From Pseudomonadota bacterium (GTDB lineage Bacteria > Pseudomonadota > Gammaproteobacteria > Burkholderiales > Burkholderiaceae_C), in assembly GCA_020161775.1 (NCBI GenBank), contig JAIUOW010000014.1, positions 1 through 64,000 on the forward strand: a DNA stretch of 64,000 nucleotides, written 5' to 3'. Positions 23,775 through 32,496 of this stretch are shown here, piece after piece. A program made the translations under genes and the position numbers. Positions within the stretch are counted from its first letter, which is position 1; every line of letters starts with the position of its first letter. The notes beneath the pieces are model-generated. The model saw only the letters and a program-made list of their open reading frames with translations. It did no database searches and was not told where the DNA came from.

Positions 23775-24265
23775 GCCGGAGCCAGCCTGTACCCGCATTC
23801 ATCCACGGCTGGGCCGTTTTTGCACACCCACTGTTTACCGCCCAGCTTGAGGCGCTGATCCGCCAGACCGAGGCATTCAAGAAAAAAGACCCCGTTGGCT
23901 ACGTGAAGAAGAACGCTGCCAAGCGACTTGCGGCGATCACCAAGCTGGCCTTTGACGTGATTCCGCAGGACCCGACGCGCGCGGAGTATCGGCAAGGAAA
24001 CACCCTGGGCGAAGAGCACAAGCACTGGTTACGTGCCAAATTTTTCCAGCAGTACCGGCTGTTCTTTCGCTATCACGCGGCAAGCAAGGTCATCGTGCTC
24101 GCCTGGGTCAACGACGAGGACACCAAGCGGGCGTACGAGAGCAGCGATGACGCCTACCGGGTGTTCCGGAAAATGCTGCAAAGCGGCCATCCGCCAGACG
24201 ATTGGGATGAGTTGCTGGCGCAGGCACAAGCTGGCAGCGGCAAACGCATCAAAGGGCGCGTATAA
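23771..24265 (+). CDS. yhaV: YhaV-type ribonuclease toxin
   Basis: A 164-residue toxin of the RelE-like YhaV family, an mRNA endonuclease that inhibits translation. Conserved blocks: FIHGWAVFAHPLFTAQLEAL, KKNAAKRLAAI, LGEEHKHWLRAKFFQQYRLFFRY and VIVLAWVNDEDTKRAYES; the basic and aromatic residues of the RAKFFQQYRLFFRYH stretch include the expected active site. E. coli YhaV is 154 residues. The 3' end falls in a 15-bp tandem duplication, which leaves the reading frame intact because the first copy has the stop. Confidence 0.92.
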   Translation: MSRSQPVPAFIHGWAVFAHPLFTAQLEALIRQTEAFKKKDPVGYVKKNAAKRLAAITKLAFDVIPQDPTRAEYRQGNTLGEEHKHWLRAKFFQQYRLFFRYHAASKVIVLAWVNDEDTKRAYESSDDAYRVFRKMLQSGHPPDDWDELLAQAQAGSGKRIKGRV

Positions 24266-24280
24266 AAAGGGCGCGTATAA
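24251..24280 (+). repeat. Perfect 15-bp tandem duplication at the toxin stop codon
   Basis: AAAGGGCGCGTATAA occurs twice head to tail, 24251-24265 and 24266-24280. The first copy encodes the last four residues and the TAA stop; the second is outside the gene and repeats the same stop in frame. This looks like a recent slippage or repair duplication. Confidence 0.95.
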
Positions 24281-24294
24281 GTCAGCAACAAACC

Positions 24295-25038
24295 TCACCG
24301 CCCCTGCACCAACGTCACGCTGCGCAGCGGCTTGAGCACGCTGGATGGCGTCATGCCGAAGGTCTGGCGGAAGGTGCGGCTGAAGTGGGATGAATCGGTG
24401 AACGCGCCTTCCAGCGCGGCGTCGGTCAGGCGGGGCGAGGTGGCCAGGCCCGCCAGCGCCGAGCGCACCTGCGCCCACACCCGGTAGCTGCGAAAGCTCA
24501 CGCCCGCCTCCTGGCGGAACAGGTGGTTGAAGCGCGACGCCGACAGGTGCGCCGCCGCAGCCGCCGTGTTGCGGTTGACGGTGGCGCCTCCGCCCTGGCG
24601 CAAGACGCGGATGCCCTGGGCGATGCGCGGGTCCAGCGGGGCGGCGGCATCCAGCGTGAATGCCAGCAGGGCGGGTAGATCAAAGCTGCACAGGCGGGCG
24701 TGCACCACGCTGCGCGAGCCCACGCGCACGGCTGGGTCCAGCATCACGCCACCGTTGCGCGCCAGCCAGGGCAGCAGCGCGCGGGTCTCTGGCGCGTCGG
24801 GCTCCAGGTACATCACGGCCACCTGCTCGCCCTGCGGGTCAAACACATGCCCGACGCCGGTATCGACCAGCGCGCTGTGGCACGTCACCACCCCCACGCC
24901 GGGCAGGTGCAGCGCAAACCGGCCCGACAGGCCCAGCAGGAAGACAGGGCACGCATGGCGGTGCAGCCCGGTGGCTGGCATGTCGCCCAGGTACAGCGCC
25001 CGGTCGGCGCCCAGCACCAGGGCATTAGCGGCTGGCAT
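24295..25038 (-). CDS. AraC-family transcriptional regulator
   Basis: A 247-residue regulator. The N-terminal half is a cupin-like sensory domain (GLHRHACPVFLLGLSGRFAL). The C-terminal AraC double helix-turn-helix (about 150-240) has AAAAHLSASRFNHLFRQEAG and LTDAALEGAFTDSSHFSRTF. I start at the ATG at 25038 (MPAANALVLG); longer in-frame versions run into the divergent hydrolase gene. Divergent orientation suggests it regulates that hydrolase. Confidence 0.88.
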   Translation of the reverse strand: MPAANALVLGADRALYLGDMPATGLHRHACPVFLLGLSGRFALHLPGVGVVTCHSALVDTGVGHVFDPQGEQVAVMYLEPDAPETRALLPWLARNGGVMLDPAVRVGSRSVVHARLCSFDLPALLAFTLDAAAPLDPRIAQGIRVLRQGGGATVNRNTAAAAAHLSASRFNHLFRQEAGVSFRSYRVWAQVRSALAGLATSPRLTDAALEGAFTDSSHFSRTFRQTFGMTPSSVLKPLRSVTLVQGR

Positions 25039-25111
25039 AGCCCAAACCTGCAAGTTTTGCGGTGCCCTTGCCGGTAGCCTTGCGCCCGCACACAACCGAA
25101 TGGAGCGTTCC

Positions 25112-26086
25112 GTGAAAGTCAAACATACCGCCCTGGCCCTTGCCGCGGTGCTGGCCGCCTTGCTGGCGGCTGCCTGGTACGGCCTGCCTGCATTGCTCAA
25201 GCCGCCGCTGCTCGCGGCCAACCGGGCTACCGCCGGCCTGAGCGAAAAGACGGTCAGCGTGGGGCCGCACCGCATCCATTACCTGGACAACGGGAACGGG
25301 AGCGGCCAGGGCAGTGACAAGGGGGTGCCGGTGTTGCTGCTGCACGGAATCTTTGCCGAGAAGGACCATTGGGTTGATTTTGCACGGGCCTTGCCGGGCC
25401 AGCACCGCATCATCGTGCCCGACCTGCCGGGCTTTGGCGAAACAGGGCAGCTGGACGGCCAGGCCTATGACTACGACGCCCAGGTGCGCTACCTGCTGGC
25501 ATTCATGGATGCGCTGGGCATTGCCCAGGCCCACCTGGCCGGCAGTTCCATGGGCGGCACCATCGCGGCGCTGCTGGCGGCCCAGCACCCCGGCCGGGTG
25601 CACAGCGTGGCCTTCATCGGCTCGCCCCACGGCATCCGCTCGCCCCGGCCCAGCGCGATGGACCGGCAAATCAACGCCGGCCGCGCCCCCCTGGTAGCGC
25701 GTGACCGGGCAGAGTTCGACGCCATGATGCAGCTGGTGTTTGCCCAGCCGCCGTTTTTGCCCTACCCCATCCTCAAGTCCGCCGAAATGGATGCGCTGCG
25801 CCTGGCAGCCTCGAACCAGCGGCTGTGGAATGCCCAGCTCAAGGACCGCTATCTGCTGGACGCGCGCATCGCGCAGGTCAAGCAGCCCGTGTTGGCCCTG
25901 TGGGGAACGGATGACCAGGTGTTCGATGTGTCTGGCGCGGGCGTGCTGCGCGAGCGCCTGCCCCAGGCCCGCGTGTTCACGCTGCCGGGCGTGGGCCATT
26001 TGCCCATGATGGAAAAGCCCGGCGACAGCGCGGCGTTGTATGCGGAGTACCTCAAAGGACTGAGCGGCCCAGCAAACGCCCGTTGA
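25112..26086 (+). CDS. Membrane-anchored alpha/beta hydrolase
   Basis: A 324-residue hydrolase. An N-terminal hydrophobic segment (LALAAVLAALLAAAWYGLPAL) is a signal anchor or uncleaved signal. The core fold shows LLLHGIFAEKDHWVDFARAL with the oxyanion region, VPDLPGFGETG, the nucleophile elbow GSSMGG, the acid region ALWGTDDQVF and the final GVGHLPMME with the catalytic His. Substrate is unknown; lipase or esterase-like activity is likely. GGAG at 25102-25105 fits the GTG at 25112; an ATG at 25100 would add four residues but has no ribosome binding site. Confidence 0.87.
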   Translation: MKVKHTALALAAVLAALLAAAWYGLPALLKPPLLAANRATAGLSEKTVSVGPHRIHYLDNGNGSGQGSDKGVPVLLLHGIFAEKDHWVDFARALPGQHRIIVPDLPGFGETGQLDGQAYDYDAQVRYLLAFMDALGIAQAHLAGSSMGGTIAALLAAQHPGRVHSVAFIGSPHGIRSPRPSAMDRQINAGRAPLVARDRAEFDAMMQLVFAQPPFLPYPILKSAEMDALRLAASNQRLWNAQLKDRYLLDARIAQVKQPVLALWGTDDQVFDVSGAGVLRERLPQARVFTLPGVGHLPMMEKPGDSAALYAEYLKGLSGPANAR

Positions 26087-26106
26087 CTCGTCCGGCCGTG
26101 CCGCTC

Positions 26107-26496
26107 TCAGGCCTGCAGGAACAGATAGACCACGGCAGCAGCCAGCAACAGCCCAACCACCCCCGCCACAACGCTGACGCGCATCAGGCGGACGCGGTTC
26201 ATTTCCACACGTTGCACCAGCTGTGTGTTCTGGTCGGCCAGGGCCTTGATCAGCTCAGACGAAGCGCGCATCTGCTCCTGCAGCGCAAGGGTGGCCGACT
26301 CCAGCGCAGCCACCTCTGTTTTCAACCGGTCTGTTTCTGACAGGGGCTGGGCGCCAGGCTCTGGCGCCGCCGGCTTGCGTGACCCGGTGACGGCGCCCCA
26401 CAACCGGGCCGCGCCATCCGCGACCTTGGGCGCGTTGTCGATGACCTGACCCCAGGGAATGTTCGCCAGAACCGTGATGATGGCGCCTGTAGACAT
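26107..26496 (-). CDS. Hypothetical coiled-coil protein with C-terminal membrane anchor
   Basis: A 129-residue protein with no recognised family. The N-terminus ([20 protein letters not shown]) is mildly hydrophobic; residues about 55-100 form a coiled coil (heptad-like [20 protein letters not shown]); residues about 105-127 are one transmembrane helix ending at the C-terminus, so the coil faces the cytoplasm in a tail-anchored fashion. Convergent with the hydrolase gene and divergent from ttcA, so it forms its own unit. Confidence 0.75.
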   Translation of the reverse strand: MSTGAIITVLANIPWGQVIDNAPKVADGAARLWGAVTGSRKPAAPEPGAQPLSETDRLKTEVAALESATLALQEQMRASSELIKALADQNTQLVQRVEMNRVRLMRVSVVAGVVGLLLAAAVVYLFLQA

Positions 26497-26563
26497 GGCT
26501 AGCTCCGTAAATCAGGCAATGGTAGCGGCGCCGGTTTTTCCTGCCAGTGAGACAATCGCTCCC

Positions 26564-27496
26564 ATGAGTGCCGTCTGGATTGACAACGACCCCGCCCCCG
26601 CTGGCGCCCCGCCCTCGCGCGACCTGAAGATCGAGCGCGAGACGCACAAGCTGGAAAAGCGCCTGTGCCGGCTGATGGGCCAGGCCATCGTGGACTTCAA
26701 CATGATTGAAGAGGGCGACAAGGTCATGGTGTGCCTGTCCGGCGGCAAGGACAGCTATGGGATGCTGGACATCCTGCTGAAGATGCAGGCCCGCGCGCCC
26801 ATCAACTTTTCCATCGTCGCCGTCAACCTGGACCAGAAGCAGCCCGGCTTTCCCGAGCACATCCTGCCGGAGTACCTCACGGCCCTGGGCATTCCGTTTC
26901 ACATCGAGAACCAGGACACCTATTCCATCGTCAAGGACAAGATCGCGCCGGGCAAGACGATGTGCAGCCTGTGCAGCCGGCTGCGCCGCGGCATTTTGTA
27001 CCGCGTGGCCGACGAGCTGGGCGCCACCAAGATCGCGCTGGGCCACCACCGCGACGACATGCTGCAGACCTTCTTCCTGAACATGTTCTTTGGCGGCAAG
27101 CTCAAGGGCATGCCGCCCAAGCTGGTCAGCGACGACGGCAAGCACATCGTGATCCGCCCGCTGGCCTATGTGCCCGAGAAGGACCTGATCCGCTGGGCCG
27201 AGCACAAGCAGTTCCCCATCATTCCCTGCACGCTGTGCGGCAGCCAGGAGAACCTGCAGCGCAAGCAGGTGGGCGCCATGCTGCGCGAATGGGACAAGAA
27301 GCACCCCGGGCGCATCGAGAACATGTTCAGTGCGTTACAAAATGTCGTGCCTTCGCACCTGGCGGACGGAACACACTACGACTTCAAGGGTCTGAAAGCC
27401 ACCGGCGTGGCCAGCGAAGACGGTGACAAGGCGTTTGACACCGAGGATTTTCCGGCCGCGCCCACTTTGCCGGGCCTGCAAGTCGTTCGCCTCTGA
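26564..27496 (+). CDS. ttcA: tRNA 2-thiocytidine biosynthesis protein TtcA
   Basis: A 310-residue ATP-dependent enzyme that thiolates C32 of certain tRNAs using a 4Fe-4S cluster. PP-loop SGGKDS at residues 59-64; paired cysteines Cys134/Cys137 ([11 protein letters not shown]) and Cys222/Cys225 (PCTLCGSQ), of which E. coli uses the first pair and one of the second to bind the cluster; [14 protein letters not shown] is the second ATP motif. Length is typical. ATG at 26564 begins MSAVWIDND; upstream in-frame codons overlap the divergent gene. Confidence 0.96.
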   Translation: MSAVWIDNDPAPAGAPPSRDLKIERETHKLEKRLCRLMGQAIVDFNMIEEGDKVMVCLSGGKDSYGMLDILLKMQARAPINFSIVAVNLDQKQPGFPEHILPEYLTALGIPFHIENQDTYSIVKDKIAPGKTMCSLCSRLRRGILYRVADELGATKIALGHHRDDMLQTFFLNMFFGGKLKGMPPKLVSDDGKHIVIRPLAYVPEKDLIRWAEHKQFPIIPCTLCGSQENLQRKQVGAMLREWDKKHPGRIENMFSALQNVVPSHLADGTHYDFKGLKATGVASEDGDKAFDTEDFPAAPTLPGLQVVRL

Positions 27497-27531
27497 GCCG
27501 GGCCGCGCGGGCTGCTCACCGGAGGTCATTC

Positions 27532-28137
27532 ATGCCACACCCGTTTCTCGCCCCTGCCCTTCGCCGCCTTGCGCTGCTGGCGCTGGCCCTGTTCATCACT
27601 GGTTGCGCGTCCACCTTCCAGCTGGACAACGAAGTGCGCAGTTTCTCCAGCCTGCCCGCCGTGCCGGCCAACGCGGCCTACCGCTTCGAGCGGCTGCCTT
27701 CGCAGCAGAACGCCCAGCAGGACCAGGTGGAAGCCTGGGCCGATCCGGCCCTGTTCCGCGCCGGCTTGAAGCGCGACGACGCCGCGCCGCGCTACAGCGT
27801 GCAGGTGGCAGCGCGCGTGCAGCGCATCCTGTCGCCCTGGGCCGACCCGTGGGACGGCTGGGGCGGCGGCTTCGGGGTGGGCGTTTTTAGCGGGCCGGGG
27901 CCGCACGGTGTGTCGCTGTTTGCCCGCATGGAACAGCCCTGGTACCGGCGCGAGGCCAGCGTGATCCTGCGCGAGCTGGCCACGCAGAAGGTGGTGTATG
28001 AAAGCCACGCCGTCAGCGACGGCCCCTGGACGGACAATGCCGCCGTGATCCCCGCGATGTTTGATGCGGCGTTGCAGGGCTTTCCCGCCGCGCCGCAGGG
28101 CGTGCGCCGTGTCAACATCCAGGTGCCCGCGCGCTGA
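27532..28137 (+). CDS. DUF4136-type lipoprotein
   Basis: A 201-residue predicted lipoprotein: signal peptide with lipobox ITGC, lipidated Cys about residue 24. The mature part follows the DUF4136 pattern, STFQLDNEVRSFSSLP near the start and a YSVQVAARVQRILSPW strand region, ending in a helix before VNIQVPAR. A Gly/Trp-rich loop (WDGWGGGFGVGVFSGPGP) is notable. Function unknown; outer-membrane association is likely. Confidence 0.85.
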   Translation: MPHPFLAPALRRLALLALALFITGCASTFQLDNEVRSFSSLPAVPANAAYRFERLPSQQNAQQDQVEAWADPALFRAGLKRDDAAPRYSVQVAARVQRILSPWADPWDGWGGGFGVGVFSGPGPHGVSLFARMEQPWYRREASVILRELATQKVVYESHAVSDGPWTDNAAVIPAMFDAALQGFPAAPQGVRRVNIQVPAR

Positions 28138-28178
28138 ACCCACCGCCACGACAACACAACCCACGGACAAGCCCGATC

Positions 28179-28817
28179 TTGGAAGCCACCCGCATCATTG
28201 CCATACGCCACGGCGAAACCGCCTGGAACGTGGACACCCGTATCCAGGGCCACCTGGACATCCCCCTGAACGACACCGGCCTGTGGCAGGCGCAGCGCGT
28301 GGCCGCCGCCCTGGCGGGCGAGCCCATCGCGGCGGTGTACGCCAGCGACCTGAAGCGCGCCCACACCACAGCCGGCGCCATTGCACAGACGGTGGGCTTA
28401 AGCGTGGTGGCGCACACCGGCCTGCGCGAGCGCAGCTTTGGCGTGTTCGAGGGCAAGACCTTCACCGAGATCGACATGGCCTGGCCCGAGGACGCGCGGG
28501 CCTGGCGCAAGCGCGTGCCCGAATGGGCGCCCGAAGGCGGCGAATCGCTGCTGGTGTTGCGCGAGCGCATCCTGCAGACGGCACAGGCGCTGGCGCGCCA
28601 GCACATGGGCGAGCAGATCGTGCTGGTGGCCCACGGCGGCGTGCTGGACGTGCTGTACCGCATCGCCACGGGCCAGGAGCTGCAGGCGCCGCGCACCTGG
28701 CAGCTGGGCAACGCGTCCATCAACCGGCTGCTGTGGACGCCCCAGGGCTTTTCACTGGTGGGCTGGGCCGATACCCGCCACCTGGAGCAGGAAACCCGCG
28801 ATGAAACCCACACCTGA
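28179..28817 (+). CDS. Histidine phosphatase (phosphoglycerate mutase-like)
   Basis: A 212-residue member of the histidine phosphatase superfamily. The RHGET motif (residues 10-14) carries the phospho-acceptor His; the base-side Glu is in RERSFGVFEGK, and the second catalytic His is in VLVAHGGVLDVL. Often annotated GpmB-like, but most such proteins act as broad phosphatases. The start is a TTG; the next in-frame Met lies far past the active site. It overlaps the next gene by 17 bases. Confidence 0.9.
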   Translation: MEATRIIAIRHGETAWNVDTRIQGHLDIPLNDTGLWQAQRVAAALAGEPIAAVYASDLKRAHTTAGAIAQTVGLSVVAHTGLRERSFGVFEGKTFTEIDMAWPEDARAWRKRVPEWAPEGGESLLVLRERILQTAQALARQHMGEQIVLVAHGGVLDVLYRIATGQELQAPRTWQLGNASINRLLWTPQGFSLVGWADTRHLEQETRDETHT

Positions 28818-30018
28818 GCCCCGAGCCGACGCCAGGAAGGAAGCCGTTCCCGACGCACTGCGCGAGCTGGTGGGCCAGCCCGTGCAGGCCATTGACACCC
28901 CCGCGCTGGTGGTGGACCTGGACGCGATGCAGCGCAACCTGGCGCGCATGGCCGACTTTGCGAAGAAGCACAACATCCGCTGGCGCCCGCACGCCAAGAT
29001 GCACAAGAGCGCGGCCATTGCACGGCTGCAGATGCAGGCCGGTGCCATTGGCGTGTGCGTGCAGAAGACCGCCGAGGCCGAGGCCATGGTGGCTGGCGGC
29101 GTGACCGACGTGTACATCAGCAACGAAGTCATTGCGCCGCACAAGCTGGCGCGCGTGGCGGCGCTGGCGCACCAGCTGGCCGCCGTGCGCGGCCGGCTGG
29201 CCATTGCCGTGGACAGCGAAGAAGGCGTGACGCGCCTGGCCCAGGCCATGAACGACGCGCGCACGCGCCACGGCCAGGCCGCGGTGATCGATGTGTTCGT
29301 GGAAATCGACGTGGGCCAGCGCCGTTGCGGCGTGCCGCCCGGCGGCGCCGCGGTGCCGCTGGCGCTGGAGATCCGCAAGCACGCCGCGCTGCGCTTTGCC
29401 GGGCTGCAGGCCTACCACGGGCGGGCGCAGCACCTGCGCACCGCGCAGGAACGGCGCGATGCCATTGGCATTGCGGTGGACGACGTGGTATTCACCCGCA
29501 AGCTCATCGAGGCGCAGGGCGTGCCCGTGGACCTGGTGACCGGCGCGGGCACGGGCAGCCTGGTGCTGGAGGCCGCCAGCGGCGTCTATGGCGAGCTGCA
29601 GGCGGGCTCGTTCATGTTCATGGACGCCGACTACGCGCAAAACGAGCGCGACCCGGCGCAGCCGAACTTCGAGCATGCGCTGTTCGTCAAGACGCAGGTC
29701 ATCAGCACCTGTGCCACCCACGCGGTGTGCGACGCGGGGCACAAGAGCCATGCCATTGATTCCGGCCTGCCGCGCGTGCATGCGTTTGACGAAAGCAGCG
29801 CGCTGGACTACTTCAATGGCGGCGACGAACACGGCATCCTGCGCACCGCCGCCAGCGGCCAGCGCCTGCCGGCCCTGGGCCGCTACCTGTGGCTCATCCC
29901 CGGCCACTGCGACCCGACGGTCAACCTGCACAACTTCATGATCGGCGTAAGCGGCGGCCTGCGCAGCGGCAAGGTTGAAAAGATCATCAGGGTTGACGCC
30001 AGAGGCGCGCTGACCTGA
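28801..30018 (+). CDS. DSD1-family PLP enzyme (D-threonine aldolase / D-serine dehydratase-like)
   Basis: A 405-residue fold-type III PLP enzyme. The N-terminal alanine-racemase-like barrel opens IDTPALVVDLDAMQRNLARM and carries the PLP lysine in RPHAKMHKS; TGAGTGSL binds the phosphate. The C-terminal domain has the metal-binding His and Cys in IPGHCDPTVNLHN. Family members cleave D-threonine and other D-beta-hydroxy amino acids to glycine and aldehyde, or dehydrate D-serine; the exact substrate is open. The gene overlaps the phosphatase gene upstream. Confidence 0.9.
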   Translation: MKPTPEPRADARKEAVPDALRELVGQPVQAIDTPALVVDLDAMQRNLARMADFAKKHNIRWRPHAKMHKSAAIARLQMQAGAIGVCVQKTAEAEAMVAGGVTDVYISNEVIAPHKLARVAALAHQLAAVRGRLAIAVDSEEGVTRLAQAMNDARTRHGQAAVIDVFVEIDVGQRRCGVPPGGAAVPLALEIRKHAALRFAGLQAYHGRAQHLRTAQERRDAIGIAVDDVVFTRKLIEAQGVPVDLVTGAGTGSLVLEAASGVYGELQAGSFMFMDADYAQNERDPAQPNFEHALFVKTQVISTCATHAVCDAGHKSHAIDSGLPRVHAFDESSALDYFNGGDEHGILRTAASGQRLPALGRYLWLIPGHCDPTVNLHNFMIGVSGGLRSGKVEKIIRVDARGALT

Positions 30019-30037
30019 TCGGGCTGAGAATGGCGGG

Positions 30038-31747
30038 ATGAGCCCGAGCCAGATCATCGTCCTTGCCACCCCGGTTTTCTTTCTGCTGATCGCCATTGAA
30101 TTTGCTTGGGGGCACAAGAAGGCGCGCAACACCTACCGGCTGAACGACGCCATCAACAGCATCAGCCTGGGCATGCTGAGCCAGATCAGCGCGGTGTTCA
30201 CGCGGCTGTTTCGCGTGGGCATCTACACCGCCATCTATTCCAGCGTGGCGATCTGGCCCGACACCGCGTTCTGGACCACCTGGTACGGCTGGCTGCTGGC
30301 GCTGGTGTTTTATGACTTCTGCTATTACTGGCTGCACCGCGCGGGCCACGAGAGCGCGGTGTTCTGGGCAGCGCATGTGGTGCACCACCAGAGCCAGGAC
30401 TACAACCTGTCCACCGCGCTGCGCCAGACCAGCTCGGGCGCGCTGCTGGGCTGGGTGTTCTATGTGCCCATGGCGGTGGCCGGTGTGCCGCCGCTGGTGT
30501 TTGGCGTGGTGGCGCTGGTCGATCTGCTCTATCAGTTCTGGGTGCATACCGAGCATGTCAAGAAGCTGGGCTGGTTTGACCGCTGGTTCTGCAGCCCGTC
30601 CAACCACCGCGTGCACCACGCGGTGAACGACCGCTACCTGGACCGCAATTACGGCGGTATCCTCATCATCTGGGACCGCCTCTTCGGCAGCTTCAAGGAA
30701 GAGGACGAAAAATGCGTGTACGGCACGCGCAAGCCGCTGAACAGCTGGGACCCGCTGTGGTCCAACGCCGAGGTGTACTGGGCCCTGCTGAAGGATTCAT
30801 GGCATGCGCGCAGCTGGGCCGACAAGCTGCGCGTGTGGTTCAAGCCGCCGGGCTGGCGGCCGGCCGATGTGGCGCAGCGTTTTCCCGCGCCGCCATTCGA
30901 CCTGCAGCGCCTGGAGCGCTACCACCCGCCCATGAGCCGCGCGGTCATGTGGTTTGGCGCGGCGCAGTTCATGGTGCTGCTGCAGGGCGTGGCGGCGTTC
31001 CTGTGGTTTGCCGACGGCATGCCGCTTTCGCAATCCGCCGTGTGGCTGGGCGTGCTGGCGGCCAGCCTGTGGGCCATTGGCGCGGTGATGCAGGGGCGCA
31101 TCACCATGACCGAAGCCTTGATGGTCGAATCCGCCGCGCTGGCCACGGCCACGGCGGCGCTGGGCTTCATTGACCTGCACCGCATCTTCAAGCCGTTGAC
31201 GATGGTGCTGGCCATGGCGTTTGTGTTGCTGCGCGCGGGCGGTGTCATGAAGCTGGGCAGGTTTGATGCGCTGTTGCTGGGCGCGCTGGCCATGTCGCTG
31301 GCGGGCGATGTGTTCCTGATGTTCCCCGGTTATTTCATTCCCGGCCTGGTTTCATTCCTGATCGCGCACCTGGCGTACATCGCCCTGTTCCGGCTGGGGC
31401 AGCGGTGGTTCCCCAGCCGCCGTGCGTTGGGTATCACGCTGGCTGTGGGTGCGGCCATGTACGCCTTTTTGTGGGCGGGTGGCCTGCCCGCCGCGCTGCG
31501 CGTGCCGGTGGCCGCCTATGTGGTCGTGATTGCGCTGATGGCGGCGCAGGCGATTGGCCGCGCCACGGTGCTTCGCGATGGCGCCGCCGTCGGCGTAGCG
31601 ATCGGTGCGGGCTTTTTCATGCTCAGCGACTCACTGCTGGCGGTGAACAAGTTTGTGTCACCCTTGCCGATGGCGCAGGTAGGGGTGCTCAGCACCTACT
31701 ATGCGGCGCAGATCCTGCTCGTTCGCCACCTGATGTCAGCACGTTAG
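30038..31747 (+). CDS. Fusion of fatty acid hydroxylase (AGMO/sterol desaturase type) with YhhN lysoplasmalogenase-like domain
   Basis: A 569-residue membrane protein in two parts. Residues about 1-300 are a di-iron fatty acid hydroxylase: His clusters HRAGH, HVVHHQS and HRVHH (plus WVHTEH) ligate the metals, and the local sequences resemble alkylglycerol monooxygenase (TMEM195). After a linker, residues about 340-565 are a YhhN/TMEM86-type domain of eight hydrophobic helices with LLLGALAMSLAGDVFLMF and GFFMLSDSLLAVNKF, the family's acidic motifs. TMEM86B hydrolyses the vinyl-ether bond of lysoplasmalogens. Both halves therefore belong to families that break ether lipids, suggesting one bifunctional enzyme. 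This role is inferred. Confidence 0.9.
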   Translation: MSPSQIIVLATPVFFLLIAIEFAWGHKKARNTYRLNDAINSISLGMLSQISAVFTRLFRVGIYTAIYSSVAIWPDTAFWTTWYGWLLALVFYDFCYYWLHRAGHESAVFWAAHVVHHQSQDYNLSTALRQTSSGALLGWVFYVPMAVAGVPPLVFGVVALVDLLYQFWVHTEHVKKLGWFDRWFCSPSNHRVHHAVNDRYLDRNYGGILIIWDRLFGSFKEEDEKCVYGTRKPLNSWDPLWSNAEVYWALLKDSWHARSWADKLRVWFKPPGWRPADVAQRFPAPPFDLQRLERYHPPMSRAVMWFGAAQFMVLLQGVAAFLWFADGMPLSQSAVWLGVLAASLWAIGAVMQGRITMTEALMVESAALATATAALGFIDLHRIFKPLTMVLAMAFVLLRAGGVMKLGRFDALLLGALAMSLAGDVFLMFPGYFIPGLVSFLIAHLAYIALFRLGQRWFPSRRALGITLAVGAAMYAFLWAGGLPAALRVPVAAYVVVIALMAAQAIGRATVLRDGAAVGVAIGAGFFMLSDSLLAVNKFVSPLPMAQVGVLSTYYAAQILLVRHLMSAR

Positions 31748-31769
31748 CGCACATCGGTTCCGTTCGCAG

Positions 31770-32492
31770 TCAACCCGGGTGCGCGACAGGCTCATCGCGC
31801 GCAATCCGCCCATCAATCAGCTCCACCAGCCGGTCGCAGCGCGCGGCCAGGCGCGGGTCGTGGGTGACCACCACAAACGAGGTGCCGCGCTCGGCATGCA
31901 TGCGGCGCAGCTGTGCAAACACGTCGTCGGCCGAGGCGGTGTCCAGGTTGCCGGTCGGTTCGTCGGCCAGCACCAGTGGCGGGTCCATCACCAGCGCGCG
32001 CGCAATCGCCACGCGCTGCTGCATGCCGCCCGACAATTCCCCGGGGCGCTTGCCCATGGCCTTGGACAGGCCCACGGCGGCCAGCAGGTCGCGCGCGCGG
32101 GCCAGTTGGGTGGCGCTCACATGGCCCTCGCTCATCAGCGCGGGCAGGGTCACGTTTTCCAGCGCGGTAAAGGCTGGCAGCAGGTGGTGGAACTGGAACA
32201 CAAAACCCAGCGTGGTGCGCCGGCGCAACGTCAGCGTGGCGTCGTCCAGCCCATGCACTTCCTCGCCCAGCAGCTTGTAGCTGCCGGCGGTCATGCGTTC
32301 CAGCAGGCCAATGATGTTCAGCAGCGTGCTTTTGCCCGAGCCTGACGGCCCCATCAACGCCACAAATTCACCCCGCGTCACGCGCAGGCCCAGGCTGTGC
32401 AGCACCTCGGCCTCGTTGGGCTGGCCGATGTTGTAGCTCTTGCGGACCGCGTCGAGTTCAATCAGCGCGTTGCTGCCCTGGCCCGGGTTCAT
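31770..32492 (-). CDS. ABC transporter ATP-binding protein, MacB/LolD-type
   Basis: A 240-residue ATPase. Walker A GPSGSGKST, Q-loop FQFHHLLPAFTALENV, signature LSGGMQQRVAIARAL, Walker B LVLADEPTGNLD and the switch His in VVVTHDPRL. The LLPAFTALENV pattern is that of the LolD/MacB/DevA group. I take the ATG at 32492, four bases after the permease stop. Last gene of the adaptor-permease-ATPase set. Confidence 0.95.
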   Translation of the reverse strand: MNPGQGSNALIELDAVRKSYNIGQPNEAEVLHSLGLRVTRGEFVALMGPSGSGKSTLLNIIGLLERMTAGSYKLLGEEVHGLDDATLTLRRRTTLGFVFQFHHLLPAFTALENVTLPALMSEGHVSATQLARARDLLAAVGLSKAMGKRPGELSGGMQQRVAIARALVMDPPLVLADEPTGNLDTASADDVFAQLRRMHAERGTSFVVVTHDPRLAARCDRLVELIDGRIARDEPVAHPG

Positions 32493-32496
32493 CACG

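Noticed and set aside
24256-24280. TATAA boxes in the 15-bp duplication as promoter -10 elements
   Set aside because: They come from the repeated toxin end; no -35 and no plus-strand gene follows.
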